This document shows positions 44,223 to 55,105 of a stretch of 64,000 nucleotides of DNA, piece by piece. The notes under the pieces are model-generated. The model was not told the DNA's origin, did no database searches, and saw nothing but the letters and a program-made list of their open reading frames with translations. This DNA comes from Eustoma russellianum (taxonomy: Eukaryota; Streptophyta; Magnoliopsida; Gentianales; Gentianaceae). The stretch is taken from the NCBI GenBank assembly GCA_036186865.1, contig AP025066.1, positions 12,637,360-12,701,359 of the forward strand, written 5' to 3'. Every line of letters begins with the position of its first letter. Position 1 is the first letter of the stretch. A program made the translations under genes and the position numbers.

Positions 44223-44403
44223 TGTCGAAATTGTGAATGAAATGTTTTCTCTTTTGATTTTTGTTTGTGTACATAGGTTGTATATATAGTACAATTCTAA
44301 TGCTAACTATAGTAGGTAATCAATACAATAATTACAAGAATTTTTCTTTTCTATGATTGCAGCTTTGATTGATTTCTTCTAATCTCAATCATATCTTTTA
44401 TCA
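44223..44403 (-). repeat. 5' LTR of copia C (181 bp)
   Basis: Plus-strand TGTCGAAATTGTGAATG to TTTTATCA. Matches 14412-14589. Confidence 0.86.
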
Positions 44404-47400
44404 ACTCTGAATAGATTGGTGAAAGCTTGAGTTTCTTTATCTCTAGATTGAGTAGATAGAGACTGCCAGAGACAAGAACATCAGGTCCTTTTGGAATTAG
44501 GAGGACCAGCAGTTGGAAAGCAGCCACATATGGAGGTTATGCCATGAGTAGATGAAGTCCTTGCATTTTAACAGCTTCAAAGCACCCTTCCTAATATAAT
44601 TGGAGTATGTGCATTGGGAGAAAAAAGTAATCATGATCTTCAAGATTCATGCCACAAGACATACAAACATTAGTACAGTAATACCTCATTGTAGGAGTTT
44701 CTTTTAAGCAATCATCATCTTTCAAAATGCAAGTCAAAGAATGCTTGCATATCTAGGGAGATGATTATTGCTCCAGACAATCTTTGCCCAATTAATTGTC
44801 CAATAAATAAGGGTTTTTGCTGAAGTAGCACCCTTAACTGTGAAGTTTGAGGCAGGGAGCCATTTCCAATAATCTGGCCCTCAAGAAGGTTTAATGTCTC
44901 TGTAGGCAGAGTATAAAACAAGGACTTAGGCATCCAGCCTCTACCATAAGGCAATCTCTAATTGCTGAAATAACACTCTTGACTATGAAGTTTGAGGCCG
45001 GAGCCATTTCCAATAATATGAAACACTTTGCTTCCAGTATGATATTAGTTTCCTTCTAAGCTCTGGAAAATTTTTAACCAGTACACCCCAAGGATCCAAG
45101 GCTCAAACTAGAAAGATGTTGAAGTCTCATTTCTAATGATTTTCTTTACGAACTAGGTATATTGATCTCTTATTTATAGGAATCGCTTCAATATCCAATA
45201 TTCTAGTTGTTTAGACTCCACCTCGTAGAGTGATTGCCCTTTAGAATCACATAGTGAACCCATTTGACCTAACCGCTTTCTTTTCCCTCACAAATGTGCC
45301 ATATAAACTTCATTAGGTAACCATATTAACCTTGATTAGTTCAAGGATTTCTAGACCAACAGCTTCCTTTGGCTTACAAACAAACCTGTATTTAACCTTT
45401 GGCTTTCTAATGCCTCCCTAAAGAAACGACCTAAGTATCATTTGTTGGGTGCAGCAATTGTCCCGTAGCGCGTAGGCCGTGTGGGCCAAGTCACAGTCGA
45501 ATGCCGTGGGCGCTTGTGTGTGCTGAATGCACTATAAGGCTAGGGTATGCGCATCTCCTATCACCAATTGGTTTTGGTAGAGTTGGTAGCGCCTGAGGTC
45601 CTACAAGTGGTATCAGAGCCAAGGTCACGGGTTCGATTCCCAGCTGGAGCAATTGCTGAGGGGGAGATTGTTGGGTGCATCAATTGTCCCGTGGCGCGCA
45701 GGCCGTGTGGGCCAAGTCATAGTCGAATGCCATGGGTGCTTGTGTATGCTGAATGCACTATAAGGCTAGGGTATGCACATCTCCTATCACCAATTGGTTT
45801 TGGGAGAGTTGGTAGCACCTGAGGTCCTACATCATTTCAATTTCTCTAATAACCTTCTTTGGAATGGAAAAAGAAGTTGTCCAGTATCTATAAATGACAA
45901 TAAGAACATAGTTAATAAGGTGAAGTTTACCACCATAAGGTAGCTCATAAACAGACCAACCATTAATCCTATTATATAGTTTGTCCAACAAAGGGCCACA
46001 ACTAGAATAATTTCCGATTCAACAAAGGCACCCCATGTATTATCTGATTGGCAAAGTGTCCAAAGACATCCCAGAATGTCAGAGATGGTTATCTTCTTAG
46101 AGTATGTAGTCCCTAATACTAAGACTTCACATTTATAGAAATTTCACCTAAGACTAGACATGTCCTCAAAGGCCTCTATTGTGTCTTTGATAATCTTCAT
46201 GATGGTTCATTGGCACTAGCTAGGATGGACAAGTTATCATCAAATGCCAAAGAACTTCGTTTTATATGGTCACATTTGAGGTAGTATTTGAATTGAGATG
46301 CATCAATATTGGCTTTTAGAACTTGGGTAAAGCCTTCCATGACTACAATGAACATGTATGAGGATAAAGGGTAACTTTGCCTTAGCCCCTTAGTGGCTTT
46401 AAAGCTTCCAATCAAAGATCCAATAAGGTTAACAGAAAAAGAAGCTGTTGTGATGCATCGGTGGACCTAGTTTATGAACCTATCAAGGAAGGTCAAGGAC
46501 CTTAGGATTTTTCTTCAAGTAGTTTCAGTTTGCAGTGTCAAAAGTTTTTGTAACGTCTACTTAAATGCATAGCAACTTGAGCCACCGGTCTTTTGTATCT
46601 TTTTACCAGCTCATGCATAAGCTTGATGTTATCTTGAATTGATTTGCCTTGTATAAGGCTGACTGGTCATCAACAAGGCAAGGTTGAACAGGCTTGATCC
46701 TGTTTGCCAAGATTTTAGAGATAACCTTATAGGATAAGTTGCAGCAAGAGTAGGTCGAAGTCTCTCATTCTAATTGGAGAATCTACCTTAGGAATAAGTG
46801 AATTAACTATAGAATTGATGAGATAGTAAATGAAGTTGTTTGTAAAGAAGTAATGTATGGCATCCATAAAATCATTGCCAACTAAATTCAGTTAGCCTTG
46901 TAAAACTCCATTATGTGACTATCAAAATCTGGGCATTGTCTTTTTCTTAGAGTTTAAGGCATCTTTGATCTTCTTTTGAGTTATCTAAGTCTCCAAAGAG
47001 TATGATCCACAACTAAAGATCTCTCTGACCAAGGCTGTAGAGGATTAGAGTTAGGATTCGGCTCTGCAAATAATAACTCAAAAAAATCTGTTGCCATTGA
47101 TTTTACATTTTCCACAATTCTCTCAGTTATTTTTCCGCTGCCATCTTGGAGCCTCAATATCTTATTTCTGGCAATATGAGACTTGGTAGATCTACAGAAA
47201 ACCTAAGTGTTTTTGTCCCCTTCTTTCATCCATTTCATATTGTCTTTTTTCTAAGAAAGTTTATTCTATCAAAGGCATTCCTCTCAACTTGCTGCTTTTG
47301 CATGTTGTGACAGTCTTCCATAGTTAGTTTTTGGGCCAATCCAAGAGCTTGTCTTGCATTTAAGACCCTTTCAGGAATGTTTCCGTAGAACTTTTTATTC

Positions 47401-48265
47401 ATCTTCTTCAAACGATCCTTTAACCTTTTTAGTTTCTAAGCTAACCTAGCTTGTGGATTTCATTGCATAGATTCTTCGAACTGGTCTTAATAGTTTCCTT
47501 AAAGTTTAATTACTTCATTGAGCCCTTCATGAATTTGAAATGCTTAGGTCTAAGATTCTTATCCATCCTGACTGTAAGGATTTTTAGAGAATGGTCAGAG
47601 AGGGTAGGGGATTCATAATCTAGTTGGTAATTTGGATATTTTTTGTTTCATTCCTCATTACAAAACATATGGTCTATCCTTTTGTATACCCTCTTATCTT
47701 CCCCCTCTTATTAAATCAAGTGAATTCAAAACCGCTCGAAGGAATGTTGTATATATCCATATTTTGAATCCACTATGTGAGCTCTCTGATTTCATTCCTA
47801 TCTGTCCTTTTGTTTCTTGTTTTCCTCTTAACGTCCAAAATAATATTAAAGTCTTCCATAACGATCCATGTCTGTTGGCCATAGAGGTTGTTTCGGTACC
47901 TTAGTACCTACCACAAGTCTCTTCTCCTACTTATTTTGTTGAAACCATAAACCACAATCAGGATGAAGTCATCCTGGTTGGTGTTCTTTGTTGTAATCTT
48001 ACAAGTGATGCAGTGTTCTTCAGTATGCAGGACTTGTCCTATAAAGTAATTTCCATCCAACCCAAATTCTTGCCATAAAGTTAGGGAGAGTTTAAGGATA
48101 GCCTCCCATTTTCTAAACACTCTATTGCTGAATTTTGAAAATTTTGTTGTACTTCCATAAGGCCCATAATTCCAATATCCTTTTCTACTAGGTATGTTTT
48201 TGACTTCTTTCTGCTTTAAAAGAGGAGTTTAACCCCCTTATGTTCCAGCATGCTAACTTAATCAT
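44404..48265 (-). pseudogene. LINE 3 ORF2: endonuclease, reverse transcriptase, zf-RVT (broken)
   Basis: ATG at 48265 starts MIKLACWNIRGLNS, the L1 endonuclease start. The endonuclease continues with ILIVVYGFNKISRRRDLW and an IVMEDFNIIL motif at about 47840. RT landmarks include KATKGLRQSYPLSSYMFIV (about 46330-46400) and LAFDDNLSILASAN, where the FADD box reads FDD. The zf-RVT knuckle NVCMSCGMNLEDHDYFFSQC can be read at about 44600-44670. A TRIM interrupts it at 45443-45831. The C-terminus lies at 14411-14320. Stops are numerous. Confidence 0.83.
45443..45831 (+). mobile_element. TRIM (terminal-repeat retrotransposon in miniature), 389 bp, complete
   Basis: Two 163-bp LTRs (45443-45605 and 45669-45831), both TGTTGGGTGCA to GTCCTACA, differ at about 10 sites. 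The 63-bp interior holds only a primer site, TGGTATCAGAGCCA (45608-45621), a B-box-like GGTTCGATTCC (45630-45640), and a purine tract GCTGAGGGGGAGAT next to the 3' LTR. Exact 5-bp target duplications TCATT flank it (45438-45442 and 45832-45836). It has no coding capacity and would need proteins from another element. It lies in the RT region of LINE 3. Confidence 0.95.
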
Positions 48266-48269
48266 CTTT

Positions 48270-49860
48270 TGGATTTGCCCTCCCGGGCCTCTCCCTATTT
48301 TTTGACTCTACTATATTGTCCAATTAGGAGGAACCACTATCAACATGGCCCTTAGGCTCTTGTTGTCTTAGAAGAACCTCACCATCCTTTTCAATTGGTT
48401 TGGGAGAATCCTGAGTAGGCACCATAGGGTTTGCAAGTCCATCTTGGTTAGCAATAGGATGTTACCTCTTTTCTGGAGATTTTTTTTTGGATAGTGTCCT
48501 TCTTAGAGTTAGAAGAGGAGTACCAACCAGATTCCATGTGTATTTTTCTTTTTCTAGACCTATTACTATGTATATGATCCTCTTTCAAGCCTAGTTCATG
48601 ATCTTTATAGGTCGTTTCATCCTCTAAATCAACCTCAGAGGGTGAGGGAGAATAATCTTGCTTCCTATCGTTTTCTCAGAGAATGTGTACTTGGTCCTCA
48701 TCTTGATTAACTACCTCTTCGCTACTAATTTGCAGTGGCTCATTTGTATCCTCAGGAACCTCTTCATACTTACCTAGGAGAGCGTTGAATTTGTTTTGAG
48801 TAGATAAGGTAGTGAGTGTGGAGAAGGCATTATCATTTGTTTGTATATTGGTAATTAGAAGTATTACCCTCTAGATCATAATCAGAGGAGTAAACCTTGT
48901 TAGGTGGGTATTCTCTTTTCTGTGAGTTGGCCTTGGCTTGTTCCGCTACTACCACTTGAGTTTACCTTTATCAATTTCTAAGTTTTTTCAGGGATTATGT
49001 CAGCGCCTCCAATACCTGCACCCTCCTTATATTGTTTTGCCCTCCGCTTTGTTGTTGATTATTTCCCATTGTGGTTGCAGAGGTTCTCAAAACAAGATCA
49101 TTATTGGCATGTAGTGTTTTGGTTTCTCAGGAATATCCGAAAGTCTTACACTTTAAACATTATATTGACATACATTCATAGATGACTTCATGAGTAAACT
49201 CATTGCCATACTCATCAATGCAATTTATAGTTTTGGGAGTCAGCTACTATATACTGGGATGCGGTCAAACCTATCCACGAACATATGCTTCCTAATGAGA
49301 CTACATGCACCACTCAGAACATGCATATTGAAATAATGAAGGCGAAGTTTTGGGAACTAGATCTAAACAGGAATTGTGTCAAGTTTAAAGCGTCGGATGG
49401 GTTTATATGGGACCCTTGGTCAAAGGAAATGGACCTTGTTCCCAAAAGACATGGGTGAAATGTCGAGTATACTTTGCTTTGAGTCTTCGGATTGGAATCA
49501 AAATGTAAAAAGATCGTCCTCCATCCTTTGAACTTCAAGCAGTCCCTTCGAAATCCATCGATTTTTAGCGAAGTTCTTCATATTCATGAATGATACTATG
49601 TTTCCCATGACTTGTCCAAAGATTGTAGAGCACCATTTATGGTTATTCTCTACGACAAACTCTGGGTTTAGAGCGAATATATGCTTCTTTTTATCAACGT
49701 GAATGCTGATCTGAGATAAGGTCGAAGATGCTTTAGGTTGCAAAATAAGGTTTGAGCCGAAAAACTCAATCCGATTTGCTCGTGCAATTGTTTGGATGTT
49801 AAAATTTGAGCTAGAATTAAAAAAGCACAAATATTTTGAGAGGAAATCGTGAAATTTTTT
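48270..49860 (-). pseudogene. LINE 3 ORF1 (DUF4283-type), broken
   Basis: Minus-strand frames at 49830-49498 and 49538-49314 carry a plant L1 ORF1 start: WCSTIFGQVMGNIVSFMNMK and GLLEVQRMEDDLFTF (the DUF4283 'fF-x-F' strand), then FDQGSHINPSDALNLTQF. The tail (49200-48270) is low-complexity with FNALLGKYEEVPEDTNEPLQ and basic patches such as RSRKRK. The leader (50039-49860) is C-rich. An RNA-binding chaperone role is inferred from the family. Confidence 0.68.
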
Positions 49861-50105
49861 TATCTCTATTCGCTTGTTGAGTGGTCAGAGCGGCCTAAAT
49901 GGCTAGAGAAGCTGACTAAAGTTGTATGTAAGATGGTTTGAGGGTGGAAAGAGGCGGCGATGTAACCACTAAAGAATGGACAAAAAGAGAGATGGTGGCC
50001 GTGGTTGAGGGCGGGGAAGGAGAGAGGATAAAGACGTTCAAACTTTTTAATCTCTCTTAAATAAATGTGCATTATACATAGCACACATTGTTGTTATATG
50101 AGGCC

Positions 50106-50920
50106 TGATGAGCATAGAACTCAGCTGCTAGATAAGACAAAGACCTTCAGTGTTAGTCAACAAACAGTCAACGACCGGCCATTCTAGCACCGCCTAACTC
50201 TTGCAGCTCAGTAGTGTACGCCTCTGCTCAGCAAGGCATTGGCTTACTAGGGTACTCACTTCTGGTCAGCCCCAGCAGGTGAATACCCAGCTATCTGACA
50301 AGCAACTCATAGCCTAAGGAATTAAGCCCTCCTCAGCCTCGGCCCCGAGCCCAGCCTCGGCCTCGGCCTCTTACGGGTTTACCCCTTAACCATTCGGCCA
50401 GGCCAGATAAGATTTTTACTGAGTTCCACTTGAACCCTACCAGGACACCTCAGAGAACTCCTTCAAGGTGTCAATCGTAGCTCAGTCCAACCAAGCACAG
50501 TGCCACATGGCAAACATGCAAAGTCAAGAGTCATCGTTGCTGGATCCCTACGTGTCACAAACTCTGCACTCTGCACATGCATTGGTCTAATCAGACATAT
50601 AAAAGCAATAAACAAAAGACAGAGAAGGACAAGCTGAACCCAAGTAACCTTTTCACCACCTTCTCCACCGTAAAAAGAAAAAAGCACAGGTTTTACCATA
50701 AACCTACAAAAACTCCTTCAAATACTTAAATACTACTCATAAATGGCCCAAACTGACTTGAGCGTCGAAGGGTACTACCCGGAGCAATAATCCCTGGGAC
50801 CTATGACCTTGTTTCCTGCGCAGGTCGGCAAGTAGGACAGCAACCAGACAACTAACGGAAGGTTAACAGCATATCTCTTCTGGATCATCGTTGATCCCTG
50901 GTGAAGATCCGACTTCATCA
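50106..50920 (+). repeat. Tat LTR, unit 1
   Basis: 815 bp from TGATGAGC to CTTCATCA, so the ends are 6-bp inverted repeats (TGATGA/TCATCA). A TATAAAAG box is at 50598-50605, with an ACGTGTC (ABRE-like) word at 50550-50556 upstream. A CCTCGG/CGGCCTCGG-rich stretch lies at 50334-50372. Primer site TTTGGCGCTAGAAGGAGGG follows (50920-50938). The matching tRNA was not assigned. Confidence 0.9.
50598..50605 (+). promoter_or_regulatory. TATA box of the Tat LTR (unit 1)
   Basis: TATAAAAG, conserved in all four LTR copies (also 52610-52617, 54622-54629, 56630-56637), each followed by GCAATAAACAAAAG. Confidence 0.75.
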
Positions 50921-51083
50921 TTTGGCGCTAGAAGGAGGGCCTGAACCTCCGATCTGTTAAAGTTTTTGCATTCTGTTAGAACTTAGAAGCCAATACCTAT
51001 CTCTCAGTACGGTGAGGGGTCCACGTGAGGGGTTGGGGGAGACCTCCAACCCACGTCGTCGCAGAGAAGCCCATTCTGGTTCG

Positions 51084-52117
51084 ATGGGGCAGGCTTCCGA
51101 AGGACCAGAACGTCGTGCGAACCACACTCCTGGAGTAACGGTGGAGGAGCGTGAGAAAGCCATGAAATATGTGGCAGAAAATTTTTAAGTGTTTAAAGCC
51201 GTTGTAGAGCATCTTAAAGGTAAGCGCCCAGAGGTCAAGGATATGGAGGAAGATCCTCTTCCTCTTCTAACTAAGGAAAAGTCTCACCAGCAATCTTCCC
51301 AACCCCCTCAAGGGTTCATGGCAGATGCCAAACAGGGAAGTTTCAAAGCCCCAACAGTAGAATCAGTGCCCTTGGCCAGACAGCGTCTGGGTGTGAGGCC
51401 CGATCCTTCAAAAGTATCCCGAAAGAAGTTGAGGGTCATCGTAGGCCGTAAAGCTACCATGAGGAGCCTCGCGAAGAATATGTGCGGAGCGATCCGGAAG
51501 AGTCCTTTCTCTTGGGACATTGCGGAGTACGTGACACCGGATAATTTTAAGGTGCCAAAGATGGATACTTATGATGGGACATCAGAGCCGACCGATCATC
51601 TTCTCCAGTTTTAGACAGCTATGAGTCTAAAGAATGTCCCGGACCCACTATGCTGCAAGACCTTCGCTATGTATTTGCGGGGGAAGGCTAGAAAATGGTT
51701 ACAAGAACTCCTGCCCAATCAGTGGGATCTTTTAGGCAGTTGGCGCAGATGTTCAAATTCCAATTTGTTTCTAGTACGCCATATGTTAAGAACTCTTCCC
51801 ATTTAATGACCTTGAGGCAGGGTCGAGAAGAGTCAGTATTGAAGTATATATAGCGCTTTTCAGATGAACCAATACAGGTCAGTGATAGAAAAGAGGGCGT
51901 CAAGGCAGCAGCCTTTATAAATGGACTCCGAGCTGGGCGTCTCTTCTCTCAACTAGTTGAGGAGGGGCCCACATTACTAAGGGAATGCCTAGAGAAAGCA
52001 CATCAGTTTGCCCGTGGAGAGGAGGCAAATAGGTTAAAAAGAGAAGTCGAGCAGAGACCTCGGCTGGAAGGTCGGTCCAGTTCTTCAAAAGGAGATCGGC
52101 GTCATGGAAAAGACTAG
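51084..52117 (+). pseudogene. Truncated gag, unit 1
   Basis: ATG at 51084, MGQASEGPERRANHTPGV, then an in-frame TAA at 51186-51188 after KYVAENF. The Retrotrans_gag core is recognisable (KMDTYDGTSEPTDHLLQF; a stop in FQT; MYLRGKARKWLQELL; MTLRQGREES). The gag ends at the junction with LTR 2 (AAAAGACTAG/TGATGAG), before the zinc knuckle. Confidence 0.85.
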
Positions 52118-52931
52118 TGATGAGCCCAGAACTCAGCTGCTAGATAAGACAAAGACCTTTAGTGTTAGTCATCAAACAGTCAACGGAAGGCCAGTCTAGC
52201 ACCGTCTAACTCCTGCAGCTCGGCAGTCTACGCCTCTGCTCAGCAAGGCATTGGCTATCAAGGGTACGCACTTCTAGTCAGCCCCAACAGGTGAATACCC
52301 AGCTATCCAACAAGCAGCTCATAGCCTAAGGAATTAAGCCCTCCTCAGCCTTGGTCCCGAGCCCAGCCTCGGCCTTGGCTTCTTACAGGTTTACCCCTTA
52401 ACCATTCGGCCAGGCCAGATAAGATCTTTACTGAGTTCCACTTGGAACCTACCAGGACACCTCAAAGAACTCCTTCCAGGTGTCAATCGTAGCTCAGTCC
52501 AACCAAGCACAGTGCCACATGGCAAACATGCAAAGTCAAGAGTCATCGTTGCTGGCTCTCTACGTGTCACGAACTCTGCACCCTGCATATGCATTGGTCT
52601 AATCAGACATATAAAAGCAATAAACAAAAGACAGAGAATGACAAGCTAAATCCAAGTATCCTTTTCACCATCTTCTCCACCGTAAAAGGAAAAAAGCACA
52701 GGTTTTACCGTAAACCTACAAAAACTCATTTAAATACTTAAATACTACTCATAAATGGCCCAAACTGACTTGAGCGTCGGAGAGTACTACCCGGGGAAAT
52801 AATCCTTGGGACCTCTGACCTTGTTTCCTGCGCAATCGGCAAGTAGGACAGCAACCAGACAACTAACGGAAGGTTAACGGTGTATCTCCTCTGGATCATC
52901 CCTAATCCCTGGTGAAGATCCGACTTCATTA
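52118..52931 (+). repeat. Tat LTR, unit 2
   Basis: 814 bp, TGATGAGCCCAG to CTTCATTA (TCATCA changed). TATA at 52610-52617. Downstream primer region TTTGGCCTTAGAAGAAGGG is diverged from unit 1. Confidence 0.9.
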
Positions 52932-53093
52932 TTTGGCCTTAGAAGAAGGGCCTGAACCTCCGATCCGTTAAAGTTTTTGTGTTCTGTTAGAGATTAAAAG
53001 CCAACGCCTATCTCTCAGTATGGTGAGGGTCCACTTGAGGGGTTGGGGGAGTCCTCCAACCCACATCATCGCAGAGAAGCCCATTCTGGTCCG

Positions 53094-54129
53094 ATGGGGC
53101 AGGCTTCCGAAATACCAGAACGTCGTGGGAACCACACTCCCGGAGTAACGGTGGAGTAGCGTGAGAAAGCCATGAAATATATGGCAGAAAATTTGGAAGT
53201 GTTTGAAGCCGCTGTAGAGCGGCTTAAAGGTAAGCGCCGAGAGGTCGAGGATATGGAGGAAGATCCTCTTCCTCTTCATTCTAAGGAGAAGTCTCACCAG
53301 CAATCTTCCCAGCCCCCTCAAGGGTTCATGGCAGATGCCAGACAGGGAAGCTTCAAAGCCCCAACAGTAGAATTGGTGCCCTTGGCCAGACAGCGTCTGG
53401 GTGTGAGGCCCCGATCCTTCAAAAGTATCCTGCAAGAAGTTGAGGGTCATCACAGGCCGAAAAGCTACCATGAGGAGCCTTGGCAAGAATATGTGCGGGC
53501 GATCTGGGTGAGTCCTTTCTCCTAGGACATTGCGGAGTACCTGGCACCAGATAATTTTAAGGTGCCAAAGATGGATACTTATGACGGGACATCAGACCTG
53601 ACCGATCATCTTTTCCAGTTTCACATAGCTATGAGTCTAAATAATGTCCCAGACCCACTACGCTGCAAGACCTTCCCTATATATTTGCAGGGGAAGGCTA
53701 GAAGATGCTTCCAAGAGCTCCCGCCGCAGTCAGTGGGATCTTTTAGGCAGTTGGCGCAGAAGTTCAAATCCCAATTTGTTTCTAGTACATCATTTGTTAA
53801 GAACTCTTCCCATTTAATAACCTTGAGGCAGGGTCCAGAAGAGTCAGTATTGAAGTATATGCAATGCTTTACAGATGAATCACTGCAGGTTAGTGATAAA
53901 AATGAGGGCGTCAAGGCTGCAGCCTTTATAAATGGACTCCGAGCTGGGTGTCTCTTCTCTCAACAAGCCGAGGAGGGGCCCACATCACTAAGGGAATGCC
54001 TAGAGAAAGAACATCCAGTTTGCCCGTGGAGAGGAGGCAAACAGGTTAAAAAGAGAAGCCGAGCAGGGAACTCGGCGGGAAGGTCAGTCCAGTTCTTCGA
54101 AAGGAGATCGGCGTGAAGGAAAAGACCGT
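53094..54129 (+). pseudogene. Truncated gag, unit 2
   Basis: ATG at 53094; in-frame TAG at 53157-53159 (GTGGAGTAG where the others have GTGGAGGAG). The core is open from about 53562 to 54116 (184 codons) with MDTYDGTSDLTDHLFQFH and FINGLRAGCLFSQQAEEG. A late insertion near 54010 shifts the last residues so that the frame stops 13 bp before LTR 3. Confidence 0.86.
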
Positions 54130-54942
54130 TGATGAGCCCAGAACTCAGCCGCTAGGTAAGACAAAGACCTACAATGTTAGTCATTAAACAATCAACGGCA
54201 GGCCAGTCTAGCACCGCCTAACTCCTGCAGCTCGGCAGTCTACGCCTATGCTCAGCAAGGCATTGGCTGTCCAGGGTAGTCACTTCTGGTCAGCACCAGC
54301 AGGTGAATACCCAGCTATCCGACAAGCAGCTCATAGCCTAAGGTATTAAGCCCTCCTCAGCCTCGGTCCCGAGCCCAGCCTCGGCCTCGGCCTCTTACGG
54401 GTTTACCCCTTAACCATTCGGCCAGGCCAGATAAGATTTTTACTAAGTTCCACTTGGACCCTACCAGGACACCTCAGAGAACTCCTTCAAGGTGTCAATC
54501 GTAGCTCAGTCCAACCAAGCACAGTGCCACATGGCAAACATGCAAAGTCAAGAGTCATCGTTGCTGGCTCCCTATGTGTCACGAACTCTGCACCCTGCAC
54601 ATGCATTGGTCTAATCAGACATATAAAAGCAATAAACAAAAGAAGAGAAGGACAAGCTGAATCCAAGTAACCTTTTCACTATCTTCTCCACCGTAAAAGG
54701 AAAAAAGCACAGGTTTTACAATAATCTACAAGAACTCCTTCAAATACTTAAATACTACTCATAAATGGCCCAAACTGACTAGAGCGTCGGAGGGTACTAC
54801 CCGGGGCAATAATCCATGGGACCTCTGACCTTGTTTCCTTCAAAGGTCGGCAAGTAGGACAGCAACAAGACAACTAACGGAAGGTTAACGGCGTATCTCT
54901 TCTGGATCATCCCTGATCCCTGGTGAAGATCCGACTTCATCA
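54130..54942 (+). repeat. Tat LTR, unit 3
   Basis: 813 bp, TGATGAGCCCAG to CTTCATCA. TATA at 54622-54629. Shares TTTGGCGGTAAAAGGAGGG and CTTGTTTCCTTCAAA with unit 4 but not with units 1 and 2. Confidence 0.9.
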
Positions 54943-55105
54943 TTTGGCGGTAAAAGGAGGGTTTGAACCTCCAATCCGTTAAAGTTTTTGCATTCTGTTA
55001 GAACTTAGAAGCCAATACCTATCTCTCAGTAAGGTGAGGGGTCCATATGAGGGGTTGGGGGAGTCCTCCAACCCTCATCGTCGCAGAGAAGCCCATTCTG
55101 GTCTG

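Larger units (their letters stand above)
14412..44403 (-). mobile_element. Copia C: Ty1/copia element with short LTRs, interrupted by copia B
   Basis: Minus-strand element with LTRs at 44223-44403 (5') and 14412-14589 (3') and a primer site next to the 5' LTR. The order gag, protease, integrase, RT, RNase H reads from high to low coordinates. Likely target duplications are CCTCT (14407-14411) and ACTCT (44404-44408), 4 of 5 identical. LTRs are roughly 80-85% identical by eye, the most diverged pair here. The gag knuckle with GYLEWW and protease DSGAT suggest a Retrofit/Ale-like lineage, at low confidence. Copia B (15151-40504) lies within its RT/RNase H region. Confidence 0.85.
13914..50039 (-). 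mobile_element. L1-type LINE ('LINE 3'), near full length but split by nested insertions
   Basis: The minus-strand L1 starts near 50039 with a C-rich leader and has ORF1 (about 49830-48270), ORF2 from ATG at 48265, and a 3' end whose A-tail is the T-run at 13913-13920. It is interrupted by copia C (14412-44403) and by a TRIM (45443-45831). The ORF2 C-terminus is read on both sides of copia C: a YSI-x-R-x-RN-like stretch up to 44404, then RDWQCIIKDVLQNKRWLA from 14411, ending near 14320. Without insertions it is about 5.7 kb, as expected for plant L1. Possible diverged target duplications are AAACTTTTCATTC (13901-13913) and AAACTTTTTAATC (50040-50052), 11 of 13 identical. Frames are broken by many stops. 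Confidence 0.8.

Noticed and set aside
45606..45668. tRNA gene suggested by GGTTCGATTCC
   Set aside because: No A box, no acceptor stem pairing and no anticodon arm; the block is the 63-bp interior of the TRIM.
50463..50699. Antisense frame MVKPVLFSFYGGEG, repeated in the other Tat LTRs
   Set aside because: It recurs only because the LTR is repeated. It has no domain, and its length and start vary between copies.
52968..53486. 172-codon antisense frame over unit 2 leader and gag
   Set aside because: Shadow of gag; the equivalent frame is shorter or broken in units 1, 3 and 4.
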